Of a stretch of 64,000 nucleotides of DNA, positions 41,001-42,446 are shown piece by piece. The notes under the pieces are model-generated. The model saw only the letters and a program-made list of their open reading frames with translations. It made no database searches and was not told the DNA's origin. Made by a program: the position numbers and the translations under genes. The number at the start of each line of letters is the position of its first letter. The first letter of the stretch is position 1. The stretch spans positions 56,239,778 to 56,303,777 of the forward strand of contig OY987303.1 in NCBI GenBank assembly GCA_963920635.1, given 5' to 3'. This stretch comes from Pseudeuparius sepicola (lineage: Eukaryota > Arthropoda > Insecta > Coleoptera > Anthribidae).

Positions 41001-41048
41001 AAGATGTTTGGGAAGGAGACAATCGTTGTTAAAGATAAGAACCAATAA
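14079..41048 (+). CDS. UDP-glycosyltransferase, tandem copy 3, with a 24.5-kb intron
   Basis: Exons are 14079-14532, 14855-15216, 15382-15604, 40091-40307 and 40760-41048. Every exon length equals that of copies 1 and 2 and the frame stays open for 514 aa, so the gene looks functional despite the giant intron 3 that holds a mariner-like element and a Polinton. Signal peptide, His33, the UGT signature and the C-terminal membrane helix are kept. Exon 4 is the most changed of the three copies: VPAV for VPVV, MPQYGDQN for MPQFGDQH and LVDAT for LADAT, close to the sugar-binding DQ pair. Exon 5 encodes the same protein segment as exon 5 of copy 2, pointing to recent duplication or gene conversion. 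Exon 2 also differs (LSSCITLPWLNAW). Whether the long intron reduces expression cannot be read from the sequence. Confidence 0.9.
15605..17647. other. Left part of UGT3 intron 3
   Basis: Non-coding. The first ~550 bp parallel intron 3 of copy 1. A one-sided mariner-type terminus (CAGGGTGTAAC) sits near 16249 and the inverted GC-rich repeat lies at about 16750-17015. No gene is seen. Confidence 0.6.
16750..17015 (-). repeat. GC-rich dispersed repeat, copy in UGT3 intron 3
   Basis: Reverse complement of the 4291-4545 repeat, with a few substitutions and short indels. Confidence 0.7.
18478..18483. repeat. Left target-site duplication of the Polinton
   Basis: AACACT, repeated directly at 38941-38946. 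Six bp is the expected TSD length for Polinton/Maverick integration. Confidence 0.9.
18494..18606. repeat. Terminal iterons and hairpin of the left TIR
   Basis: Four copies of a ~20-bp motif, core GGCGTCATACTCTCATAGGG. The first is inverted (18494-18515) and forms a 22-bp stem, one mismatch, with the second (18528-18549) around a 12-nt loop. Two direct copies follow at about 18560 and 18586. The mirror image lies at about 38818-38930. Probably binding sites for integrase or the replication machinery; this role is inferred. Confidence 0.8.
18659..18690 (+). promoter_or_regulatory. Core promoter of the 97-aa TIR gene
   Basis: TATATA at 18659-18664 and TCAAC at 18686-18690 are spaced about 29 nt apart, 10 nt before the ATG at 18700. 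The geometry matches the other promoters of this element. Confidence 0.5.
18700..18993 (+). CDS. Small Polinton protein, 97 aa (left TIR copy)
   Basis: The ATG at 18700 is preferred over the longer upstream-open frame because a TATA box and initiator lie just before it and the upstream part is GC-rich repeat translation. The protein begins MSFLNNLNKNLLQ and has a central strand-rich segment (KYGEKVVVEFEDFKMILPQ) followed by RF and a charged helix. The pattern of small strands around YG-x-K-VVVE and LP-x-RF recalls short nucleic-acid-binding OB-like proteins of mobile elements, but I cannot name a family. Its stop overlaps the start of the next micro-ORF (ATGA). The right TIR copy differs at two residues. 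Confidence 0.65.
   Translation: MSFLNNLNKNLLQKNLVNVRDLEVNEKFEIQSFKRINTKYGEKVVVEFEDFKMILPQRFTDKLTQERIDELNDDNKRYFLTSLGPVGITTNIIFSEE
18990..19091 (+). CDS. Micro-ORF, 33 aa (left TIR copy)
   Basis: Begins in the ATGA overlap with the 97-aa gene. The peptide is basic and predicted helical (RRHIEELEKLKNM). It is identical in both TIRs, which by itself says little because the whole TIR is homogenised. No function is known; it may simply be a leader. Confidence 0.35.
   Translation: MNVSLRRHIEELEKLKNMIIMYELNKKFKSVKL
19142..19176 (+). promoter_or_regulatory. Core promoter of the penton-type gene
   Basis: TATAAAAG at 19142-19149 and TCAAT at 19172-19176, about 30 nt apart, place transcription start only ~4 nt before the ATG at 19178. 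This argues against the longer frame that begins at GTG 19088. Confidence 0.55.
19178..19888 (+). CDS. Polinton minor capsid (penton-type) protein, left TIR copy
   Basis: 236 aa from the ATG at 19178; the frame is open back to 19088 but has no earlier ATG, and a TATA box lies inside that extension. The sequence is strand-rich, with segments typical of the single-jelly-roll Polinton penton family: GLALLGLHTYNSIPNID near the N-terminus, IPTGSYEIEALEAYI in the middle, then DSIAHVLGF and a final strand ending EEIIVRLELKRV. The family forms the vertex protein of the predicted icosahedral capsid. A copy with identical translation lies in the right TIR in opposite orientation, so the element carries two penton genes. 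The stop codon overlaps the TATA box of the next gene. Confidence 0.8.
   Translation: MSLLFTLHGFTSTLSIDFNIPIHLEPDVEYGLALLGLHTYNSIPNIDVGVNKFYYINADGYRNCLVIPTGSYEIEALEAYIVRALRKEESDQKNPISIKANNSTLQCEIYSDKYTVDFRPTDSIAHVLGFSPSLLESGQLHTSDISVNIVKVRTIHIDCNVTSGAYYKNQPTHTIYEFAVSSDPGYAIDESPKNLVYMPVANREIHNLTLTILDQNFHPVNFRGEEIIVRLELKRV
19884..19909 (+). promoter_or_regulatory. Promoter at the inner edge of the left TIR
   Basis: TATAAAA at 19884-19890 overlaps the penton stop codon. TCAGA lies at 19905-19909 and the ATG at 19916. The right TIR carries the same promoter in front of the 54-aa gene and capsid cluster, so one homogenised promoter drives both arms. Confidence 0.5.
19916..20460 (+). CDS. Adenain-type cysteine protease, split by a -1 frameshift
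   Basis: The first frame runs from ATG 19916 to the stop at 20081-20083. The protease core continues in the -1 frame from about 20078 to 20460. The catalytic set is visible in the second frame: His in GSHWVAY, Asp in YFDSFG and Cys in VNCGQLCLMF, as in adenovirus-type (C5) proteases that mature capsids. The shift falls at an A8-C run, and the heptamer A_AAA_AAC at 20071-20077 is in the correct zero frame for programmed -1 slippage. A one-base indel in the homopolymer is the alternative. The first ten codons come from the TIR. The product would process capsid proteins encoded on the - strand. Confidence 0.8.
20461..20977. other. AT-rich non-coding stretch
   Basis: Contains short direct repeats of an ATACAGAGAAATATAT-like motif between about 20790 and 20900. 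No gene is seen. Confidence 0.6.
20978..21591. mobile_element. Mariner-type MITE inside the Polinton
   Basis: 614 bp, CAGGATGTTTCTTAATAA... facing ...TTATTAAGAAATACCCTG, flanked by TA on both sides. The arms match over about 65 bp with some mismatches. No coding content. Confidence 0.75.
21592..23048. other. Polinton interior without recognised genes
   Basis: 21,600-21,740 is oddly GC-rich. The remainder is AT-rich with no credible open frame. A one-sided mariner-type terminus (TA, CAGGGTGGGCAAAAC) occurs near 22704. The sequence after it resembles, in reverse, part of the following tandem array, so the array may have arisen from a MITE end. In a typical Polinton this space would hold the 5' part of the polymerase. 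Confidence 0.5.
23049..24811. repeat. Higher-order tandem array (about 233 + 150 bp units)
   Basis: The anchor GCTACAAAGTG recurs at 23049, 23281, 23514, 23664, 23897, 24047, 24281, 24429 and 24663. Spacings are 232, 233, 150, 233, 150, 234, 148 and 234 bp: a long and a short unit alternate as a ~383-bp higher-order repeat, about four times. The short unit lacks the segment containing TTGACGAGGAAAGT. The array is non-coding and lies where polymerase sequence would be expected. Confidence 0.9.
24812..25573. other. Non-coding spacer and C-rich upstream region
   Basis: AT-rich up to 25260. From about 25300 it becomes rich in CCACC and CACCC on the + strand, like the stretch before the CHHC gene (30700-30800). 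No gene is seen. Confidence 0.5.
25574..25690. repeat. 58-bp tandem duplication upstream of the Maelstrom-like gene
   Basis: Two copies of a unit containing CGTACGACTGAGCACAACG, offset by 58 bp (25581 and 25639), lie within 200 bp upstream of the TATA box. Possibly a duplicated regulatory block. Confidence 0.7.
25742..25774 (+). promoter_or_regulatory. Core promoter of the Maelstrom-like gene
   Basis: TATAA at 25742-25746 and TCAGT at 25770-25774 (initiator A at 25772) are 30 nt apart. The ATG follows at 25806. Spacing and initiator are the same as in front of the CHHC gene. Confidence 0.65.
25806..26348 (+). CDS. Maelstrom-domain-like protein, 180 aa (tentative)
   Basis: The ATG at 25806 follows a clear TATA/initiator pair, so the in-frame extension upstream is discarded. 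The N-terminus (YIVDADGFQVNGKFLIKELG) looks like the first strands of an RNase H-like fold, with Glu23 where DEDD nucleases carry an acidic residue. The C-terminus has Cys146-x2-His149 and His158-Cys159, followed by VELTFFAEYV. A Glu plus Cys-His-Cys without the other nuclease acids is the ECHC arrangement known for the Maelstrom domain, a piRNA-pathway factor. The middle contains HGLKFYD, then AFKGG and NMGCPKFD. Assignment rests on this pattern only. It could instead be another RNase H-fold protein common in mobile elements. No HMG box is present. Confidence 0.5.
   Translation: MVFVKYIVDADGFQVNGKFLIKELGIFNMETGDVTSKYFRVGDFRNLSAKDACSARWVMMNIHGLKFYDRPMDQAQDSVVAEFQLLGSLSGVQKIAFKGGRVEKDLLHAAGYGHLGYNIENMGCPKFDVLVKKHPVFYERVRGRQCDRHIERNGKPLHCPRVELTFFAEYVRRYGYCEAL
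26550..27480. repeat. Degenerate tandem repeats, ~324-bp period
   Basis: The block GTACAAAAAGGTTTTCTAG followed by CACGTCCTGGGAATTAAAA occurs at 26554 and 26878, with the downstream TCAAGAATGTTTTTTAGAAT repeated as well. Weaker partial copies follow near 27170 and 27430. Non-coding. Confidence 0.75.
27481..28301. other. Non-coding Polinton interior
   Basis: AT-rich. A mariner-type right terminus (CCACCCTG, TA) ends near 27620. Around 27900-27990 there is a GC-richer block of unknown origin. No gene is supported. Confidence 0.5.
28302..28680. mobile_element. Inverted-repeat element with a tiny CAGTGGCG insertion
   Basis: GGTGTTCGAAAAATAAACGG and the ~45 bp after it at 28302-28365 recur inverted at about 28613-28675 with few changes. 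Inside, 28534-28597 carries CAGTGGCGT...ACGCCACTG ends only ~60 bp apart, resembling a minimal hAT-type insertion. Confidence 0.55.
28874..29283. mobile_element. Possible 410-bp element just upstream of the polymerase fragment
   Basis: Imperfect 30-bp inverted repeats (AACATATAAAACAACCAGCAG type) lie at 28874-28903 and 29254-29283. Inside is a 24-bp direct repeat (CATATTGGGG...AGAAGTC) present about three times at 28909-28980. It may mark the event that removed the 5' part of the polymerase. No TSD could be fixed. Confidence 0.4.
29458..30672 (+). pseudogene. Protein-primed family B DNA polymerase, C-terminal fragment
   Basis: An open frame of 404 codons has no credible ATG near its start. 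It covers the C-terminal part of a Polinton pPolB: the segment GFEWVSD, then EVDLSYPDHLHNLHKDLPF, motif B (MKLMNNAIYGKTM, 29869-29904), motif C YTDTDS (30175-30192), the thumb region with KKVPGLMKDEL, and KSKGVRGSV. The exonuclease domain, terminal-protein region and polymerase motif A are missing, so it cannot be a working polymerase. Upstream sequence is repeats and MITE-like DNA. Full-length Polinton polymerases are well over 1,000 aa. The remaining frame has no stop or frameshift, so the truncation may be recent, or the fragment may still be expressed. Confidence 0.9.
30808..30840 (+). promoter_or_regulatory. Core promoter of the CHHC zinc-finger gene
   Basis: TATATAA at 30808-30814 and TCAGT at 30836-30840 (initiator A at 30838) are 30 nt apart, and the ATG is 36 nt further at 30874. 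The upstream 100 bp is rich in CACCCC and CCACC, as before the Maelstrom-like gene. Confidence 0.7.
30874..31086 (+). CDS. GTSF1-type CHHC zinc-finger protein, 70 aa
   Basis: The ATG at 30874 is the first one after a canonical TATA/TCAGT promoter. Residues Cys15, His21, His31 and Cys35 form C-x5-H-x9-H-x3-C within VPCPYVANHMVKRTRLQNHL, with the Pro-Tyr after the first Cys and the Arg-x-x-x-His spacing typical of CHHC fingers in U11-48K, TRM13 and GTSF1/Asterix. GTSF1 proteins are small, carry two such fingers plus a C-terminal tail, bind RNA and assist PIWI proteins. Here there is one finger and a short tail containing WGEYF. AATAAA overlaps the stop codon. The gene is compact, complete and independent of the - strand cluster. 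A role in interfering with or recruiting the piRNA machinery is an inference from the family. Confidence 0.75.
   Translation: MNNQPIQFVSDLVPCPYVANHMVKRTRLQNHLVKCRLQLSTVPEINWGEYFKTIDNQPPIVIANPRVRPE
31127..31768 (-). CDS. Acidic Polinton protein of unknown function, 213 aa
   Basis: The ATG at 31768 is used, 17 nt after the integrase stop; the frame extends a little upstream but with no ATG. The N-terminus is strongly acidic (MVDSGYETDSGSDYEEEV) and contains a DSG...S element reminiscent of a phosphodegron. The remainder is mixed hydrophobic and rich in Asn, Leu and Phe, probably globular and helical (ITLRINFLLNFKLYDFYLNF). I do not recognise the family. It is the last gene of the - strand cluster and converges on the CHHC gene, with 40 bp between the two stop codons. 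Confidence 0.7.
   Translation of the reverse strand: MVDSGYETDSGSDYEEEVNNVGEDSMLLSSCFTMPTYSIANGLSIMRYFKPQVNIQSTVRRNVISLDHLEWKELVNHLSNFTSNLGTPMFIRFDSNIMLRTMLTADGNQRVLLAKNGVCQWFSISQVFELLNIEPYITLRINFLLNFKLYDFYLNFLDKANELLVRSNYAINVMEIVFLMCNAVFSMETHCIFELYCYYNQFLLADLYRRRLE
31785..32711 (-). CDS. Polinton integrase (retroviral-type, with chromodomain)
   Basis: 308 aa from an ATG. The rve core carries the DDE triad: Asp in WQADLAQLDQY, Asp in LQTDQGKEFYN and Glu in MAERVIRTLKERL. A linker/SH3-like part follows (LKVGDIVRISKMKH, then WTTELFKI and YLLEDL), and the C-terminus ends in a chromodomain (LVEKVLRRKRGRVLVRWLGF, then HDSWIDES). It inserts the element DNA, producing the 6-bp TSD seen here. The chromodomain may guide integration to methylated-histone chromatin. 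An N-terminal HHCC zinc motif is not visible, so the start may be slightly truncated, but the catalytic frame is intact. The start lies 3 nt from the stop of the upstream fibre-like gene. Confidence 0.93.
   Translation of the reverse strand: MHSKEKIQVVKELHKPARKNYPRRRTIIKGLDDLWQADLAQLDQYASHNHGFKFILVVIDCFSKFVWCRPLKSKSAEDVTNTFADILSGSREPRNLQTDQGKEFYNSRFQNLMRKFKINHYSTFSSTKASMAERVIRTLKERLFKYFSLNGKFKWDDYLPTLVVDYNNRKHRVIQMKPNQVNKTNEQYLLKKVYSHVKIFKGSKLKVGDIVRISKMKHIFAKGYTPNWTTELFKISKVQITNPPTYLLEDLSGRSIKGGFYREELQKTANPDIYLVEKVLRRKRGRVLVRWLGFDKTHDSWIDESNVV
32714..33112 (-). CDS. Fibre/coiled-coil-like protein, paralogue A (132 aa)
   Basis: Starts MSLNKFGRASR, like its neighbour at 33141-33497 (MSLNKFGRVSR). 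After a short basic leader comes LSNVKTPIDGSDASTKQYID, a pattern typical of the start of trimeric fibre or spike shafts, and then a long Leu/Ile-rich helix likely to coil. The protein could be a virion surface or core protein, but I infer this only from the motif. It forms a tandem duplicate with the next gene and sits directly upstream of the integrase. Confidence 0.75.
   Translation of the reverse strand: MSLNKFGRASRPKGRSCPPIYTLNLNLEGNYDCNNRRLSNVKTPIDGSDASTKQYIDEGIIHALQYFYTNLKQHTDECDLHIRNTMIENFQDKIDELRELTKTIEDYYLKLTGKRMQSLLSLRLAEILNGDA
33141..33497 (-). CDS. Fibre/coiled-coil-like protein, paralogue B (118 aa)
   Basis: Paralogue of the 132-aa neighbour: same N-terminus MSLNKFGR, the same motif in the form SYPISSNDVVTKQYADENI, and a coiled helix with acidic and Leu residues ending CYLKIVGEQ. 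The tail differs completely. Adjacent, diverged duplicates suggest a heteromeric structure or relaxed evolution of a surface protein. It begins 13 nt after the stop of the 312-aa gene. Confidence 0.75.
   Translation of the reverse strand: MSLNKFGRVSRSRISPYSLNYEGDFKTRRLCKVSYPISSNDVVTKQYADENINATLKTFNATLEQHNNYIESTVKDALEKEIDEIRKFAKIVEECYLKIVGEQAQPNPKLLDTFREVS
33511..34449 (-). CDS. Conserved Polinton protein of unknown function, 312 aa
   Basis: The ATG at 34449 overlaps the ATPase stop by 4 nt (ATGA-type overlap), suggesting coupled translation from a shared mRNA. An N-terminal helical, charged part is followed by a Lys-Pro-Glu repeat linker (KDELKPEVKPELKPKVE). The C-terminal domain contains WSLGNKQIDF, FAGTDGLYQLIFYDNP and WDNPNELVDRLRLL. 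The GT-x-GL-x-(E/Q)L-x-F pattern recurs in Polinton-linked proteins of many animals. I know no biochemical role; its place between ATPase and fibre-like genes suggests a virion or assembly function. Confidence 0.75.
   Translation of the reverse strand: MISTIRLLLIEMLMQEQIQEAQRAKKISELARTIRKKYTALKIGKFEEDETLQKIFKPVTNSLASLQVKDELKPEVKPELKPKVESFMEKWRNTLKSPIALLGEMNETLNDVEKGIDKVYGHFDNVYPKVAISCVTEFMDKSPKIDWKYGPKYDKTKSVWSLGNKQIDFEKVSGDIIINKTRFAGTDGLYQLIFYDNPKSTEDDLKSYKDILNLTGAHLTSKGRLKSSNKIKYSNIIKPLMKGPVATSTPAKGSGMHLKYNTKPVEYVFWDNPNELVDRLRLLIASKDAGNTSHENEIIAIINEMKEAKIIL
34446..35168 (-). CDS. Polinton DNA-packaging ATPase (FtsK/HerA, A32-like)
   Basis: 240 aa. Walker A is GPSGCGKTNS and Walker B is SVFIFDDVSC, followed by a sensor region with LCQTYSKIPKQLIRDN. 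Length and motif order fit the A32-type genome-packaging ATPases shared by Polintons, virophages and adintoviruses, which pump DNA into preformed capsids. The frame is intact. It is translated just before the 312-aa protein, with a 4-nt overlap. Confidence 0.92.
   Translation of the reverse strand: MRQARDILLDVYKMRIEPHQLSLPIENLDFVRSEKSKHGVLLPNSIRAIFCGPSGCGKTNSLLSLIFNENGLKFKNIYLYSKSLYQPKYQLLQDVLKKAKCVGYFPFSSNDDVIAPSEARENSVFIFDDVSCDKQDKIREFYSMGRHKSIDVAYLCQTYSKIPKQLIRDNCNVIVLFKQDEVNLKHIYDEHVSPDISYGGFKNLCSLCWNDTNFGTLVIVKDFNMNEGRYRIGFDRYIKL
35251..35688 (-). CDS. BIR-RING protein (IAP-like), 145 aa
   Basis: One BIR domain spans about residues 8-72. It opens RTFENWSSLLSPEKLARAGF and carries the zinc ligands in CPFC and the H...C pair of DDPWQDHASWSPNC. 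A C3HC4 RING finger follows at about 98-135 (CKVCYC, VPCGHLVCCMSC, CPLC) and the protein ends IRAYLP. BIR-RING proteins bind caspases or pro-apoptotic partners and ubiquitinate them; insect DNA viruses carry such genes to block apoptosis. It is shorter than cellular IAPs, which usually have two or three BIRs, and was probably captured from a host. All zinc ligands are present, so it looks functional. Its start lies inside the 3' end of the membrane-protein gene. Confidence 0.92.
   Translation of the reverse strand: MEYNYESLLRTFENWSSLLSPEKLARAGFFYTNYEDVVQCPFCNIEGYKWEKDDDPWQDHASWSPNCSFIKGEIKPVDIPPEKAIRSTNPQTTIEFSCKVCYCKDIEALMVPCGHLVCCMSCADFMEKCPLCRSLVQQKIRAYLP
35661..36083 (-). CDS. Membrane protein of the Polinton, 140 aa
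   Basis: Starts 13 nt downstream of a TCAGT initiator. A hydrophobic N-terminus (GHIILFSLINNVFYIY) may be a signal sequence. A Cys-containing ectodomain with two possible N-glycosylation sites (KNAT, QNHT) is followed by a hydrophobic helix (LTFVPLIYYITICSSLLVAKL) and a short basic tail. The layout is that of a small type I membrane protein. No family recognised; a role in egress or entry is conceivable only from position. It overlaps the BIR-RING start by 28 nt. Confidence 0.65.
   Translation of the reverse strand: MLLRLGHIILFSLINNVFYIYNPEDAKVSICDQDKKCFPFKTVVEKILVASLPKNATQFKLRAVQNHTIAESVWREIPPSTTPTMVTPRELSQEQHIKDLTFVPLIYYITICSSLLVAKLFIEIVRILLSERWSIITRVF
36094..36126 (-). promoter_or_regulatory. 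Core promoter of the membrane-protein gene
   Basis: On the - strand TATATAAAAG (36117-36126) precedes TCAGT (36094-36098) by about 29 nt. The geometry equals that of the + strand Polinton promoters. Confidence 0.55.
36134..37369 (-). CDS. Polinton major capsid protein candidate (double jelly-roll type), 411 aa
   Basis: The ATG at 37369 (MSLTPQVFNV) is used. The protein is strand-rich. The N-terminal half includes DIVEITINQGDAWLLMYD and AFLFDSISYELNGKEVEVVR; the second half includes IIIAFRKWELHELPNLTV, PRYVIVGFQTNR, VRLIVNGEYFPFERQRLNF and ends with LFVIDCSRRSE and a final strand region. This order is that of the large Polinton capsid-type protein, predicted to fold as two jelly rolls and form hexon-like trimers. 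The frame is intact. The start overlaps the end of the 54-aa gene. With the penton, ATPase and protease genes the element has a nearly full morphogenesis set. Confidence 0.8.
   Translation of the reverse strand: MSLTPQVFNVHRTPKYDESIQRLEKRTYYPFVKSFRNNDIVEITINQGDAWLLMYDASIFVKGAVTKKTGAGDCKLSNNAGAFLFDSISYELNGKEVEVVRNPGIVSTIRSYLCYTTSDEKYMSTASWAGVDKSFAVNNDGTFNVRIPLKHLFGIFNDYQMAICGKQTVRLIRARNDNNALLLTQDAATPLPAITAEITISNIELKVKHIQPNDMIRLDLLKSIKVDRPIIIAFRKWELHELPNLTVNSRREIWAVKSSAAVSTPRYVIVGFQTNRNENSKKNPTAFDHIDTTDVRLIVNGEYFPFERQRLNFDGNDFLEAYHSYVEFYSSYMNVGESRPLLSYADYKDNATLFVIDCSRRSESIKLNTVDVKLDIENSSGFPDRTRAYCIIIHDCAMEYLPLSETVRDLM
37344..37508 (-). CDS. Small basic protein sharing a TIR-encoded leader, 54 aa
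   Basis: Starts MVLVFGDRYQ, the same ten codons as the protease, because these lie inside the TIR. The unique part is rich in Lys, Arg and Ser and ends LSLENQQFLKALGYVPNTSS. It overlaps the capsid start by 26 nt. It is possibly a small virion-associated DNA-condensing protein, inferred from charge alone. Confidence 0.6.
   Translation of the reverse strand: MVLVFGDRYQPYKRQSQRCKNSLVKISRKGAGRLSLENQQFLKALGYVPNTSSV
37536..38246 (-). CDS. Polinton minor capsid (penton-type) protein, right TIR copy
   Basis: Identical in translation to the left copy at 19178-19888, with the same TATA box and ATG. Placing the gene in the TIR doubles its dose and keeps the copies homogenised, so both probably supply the same vertex protein. 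It is oriented in line with the capsid cluster that follows. Confidence 0.8.
   Translation of the reverse strand: MSLLFTLHGFTSTLSIDFNIPIHLEPDVEYGLALLGLHTYNSIPNIDVGVNKFYYINADGYRNCLVIPTGSYEIEALEAYIVRALRKEESDQKNPISIKANNSTLQCEIYSDKYTVDFRPTDSIAHVLGFSPSLLESGQLHTSDISVNIVKVRTIHIDCNVTSGAYYKNQPTHTIYEFAVSSDPGYAIDESPKNLVYMPVANREIHNLTLTILDQNFHPVNFRGEEIIVRLELKRV
38333..38434 (-). CDS. Micro-ORF, 33 aa (right TIR copy)
   Basis: Mirror of 18990-19091. Weakly supported for the same reasons. Confidence 0.35.
   Translation of the reverse strand: MNVSLRRHIEELEKLKNMIIMYELNKKFKSVKL
38431..38724 (-). CDS. Small Polinton protein, 97 aa (right TIR copy)
   Basis: Mirror of 18700-18993. Two amino acids differ from the left copy: Ile for Leu at residue 4 (MSFI) and Ala for Glu in VVVEFADF. 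Two of the three TIR substitutions I found are therefore non-synonymous and in this gene. Confidence 0.65.
   Translation of the reverse strand: MSFINNLNKNLLQKNLVNVRDLEVNEKFEIQSFKRINTKYGEKVVVEFADFKMILPQRFTDKLTQERIDELNDDNKRYFLTSLGPVGITTNIIFSEE
38941..38946. repeat. Right target-site duplication of the Polinton
   Basis: AACACT, direct copy of 18478-18483. Confidence 0.9.
38961..39182 (-). CDS. DUF4817-like helix-turn-helix fragment of the mariner-like element
   Basis: From the ATG at 39182 the frame reads AQTNYSNEDILNTFYTHGEC and continues with a basic helical segment (RRLHLPPLTKRKFRKFERNF). This resembles the N-terminal HTH domain found in insect mariner-like transposases. It ends after 73 codons at a stop that follows a plausible splice donor (CAG then GTAAAT). 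No DDE catalytic part exists on either side of the Polinton, so only a DNA-binding domain remains. The Polinton TSD lies 15 bp beyond the stop. Confidence 0.5.
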   Translation of the reverse strand: MAQTNYSNEDILNTFYTHGECKRILERTIRVFTERRLHLPPLTKRKFRKFERNFIAHGKVQRKRSKCKYVTGK

Positions 41049-42446
41049 GGTGAATTAAGTAAACAAATAATTGTTTGTTATGGTACATTGTATAGGATGA
41101 TCAAAAGACTTATTGTAGGTAATATACTGTGATTGAAATTGTTTATTATTTTTTAAATATACATACAGAAGTCAGAGCAGAAATGTTGTCTGAGGTTGGT
41201 ACAATAATGAAAGTCCCCCGTATAACTAGTGAGTTAATGAGTTAATGTTAATAATTTGGGTAAAAAATAATAAAAAAAAAATTAGCCACAACCGGGATTT
41301 GAACGTAGTACGTCTCGCACCCAAAGCGTATAATTTACTTAACTAGCAGCATTTAAATTTAATTATCATGTTTAAAAGTTCTATAATAGCTGTCATTTAG
41401 GACAAGCCTTCAGTTTTGAACATATTTATTGCGTTAATAGATATTTAACGATCGATGTGTTAACTGAAATTGTATCTTCTAGTCCTATATTAGATTTGGT
41501 ACTCTGAAGAAGTTATCGGGTTACCGATCAGTTTCAGCTACCACAATATTGGTGTAGAGTAACTAGGGCGTAAATAAGAGAGTAAGATTTCAGCGATGAT
41601 ACCGCTACCTAGTGGTATATTATCGTATGTAATATCACTAGTGCCGGAAATTTTATCGATAATTTTTTCGAAAGCGCTATTTTGCCTAGAAAGATCACGA
41701 GTATAAATTGGGCTTTTATTTTCTGATAAGCTCGAGGGATTTTATCTCTGAAAATAAAAGCCCAATTTGTACGAGTGGTTTTGCTAATGGGCAAAATAGG
41801 GCTTGATAATAAAATTATCTAGAAAAATTTCCGGCACGAGTGGTATTTGTCGAGATTATTTCACGAATACGATTTAAAAATTTCTTTATCAATTTCTTCT
41901 ATGTTTACATTTCCAAAACGACTCATTTTGAACGAGTTTATTGACAGCTTCGACTGTAGCGTTCGAGTAAACAAACATGACGCTTGGGTATCCAAGGCAA
42001 ATGCGATTATACCTACACCCTGTCGGCGTTGGTTTATTTTCTGAATGCGTCATAAATTTAAACTGAGGCGGAGGTCTAAATAACAAGAATTTAGCAATGT
42101 AAAAGTTATATAAATTCATTGATACAATGCCATAGTACCGCAACATAATTTATAAGCTGCTTAATTAGAACAGTGTGAAACACACAAACTTTAAGAAGTA
42201 GGTACGTGTTTGTATCCAACAGATTCGCGGTTGCTAAGCAACGAAGTGATAATTTACAATTATCGCTAGCAGAGGCATATGATTGGTTGGATTTTTTAAG
42301 GAGCTACCTTATTGGCAAGCAGTATGAGGGAAATAATCGCTGAAATCATCACAAATTATATGTCATTCCATTGGTTCATATTGGCAGGCGACGAATTGTC
42401 TGTAGGATAGAAACTCCACAATAAATTCCAACAATTAATTCCCTTC
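41049..42446. other. 3' flank of UGT copy 3
   Basis: Matches the 3' flanks of copies 1 and 2 to about 41625 and again from about 42334. It includes a decayed tRNA-Pro (about 41279-41330, lacking the D-arm half). An extra ~700 bp is inserted between, containing the palindrome at 41634-41846. No gene is seen. Confidence 0.65.
41634..41846. mobile_element. Short palindromic MITE
   Basis: CACTAGTGCCGGAAATTTT on the left faces AAATTTCCGGCACGAGTG on the right, and AAATTGGGCTTTTATTTTC faces its complement near the centre. Arms are about 100 bp with mismatches and there is no coding content. Confidence 0.7.
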
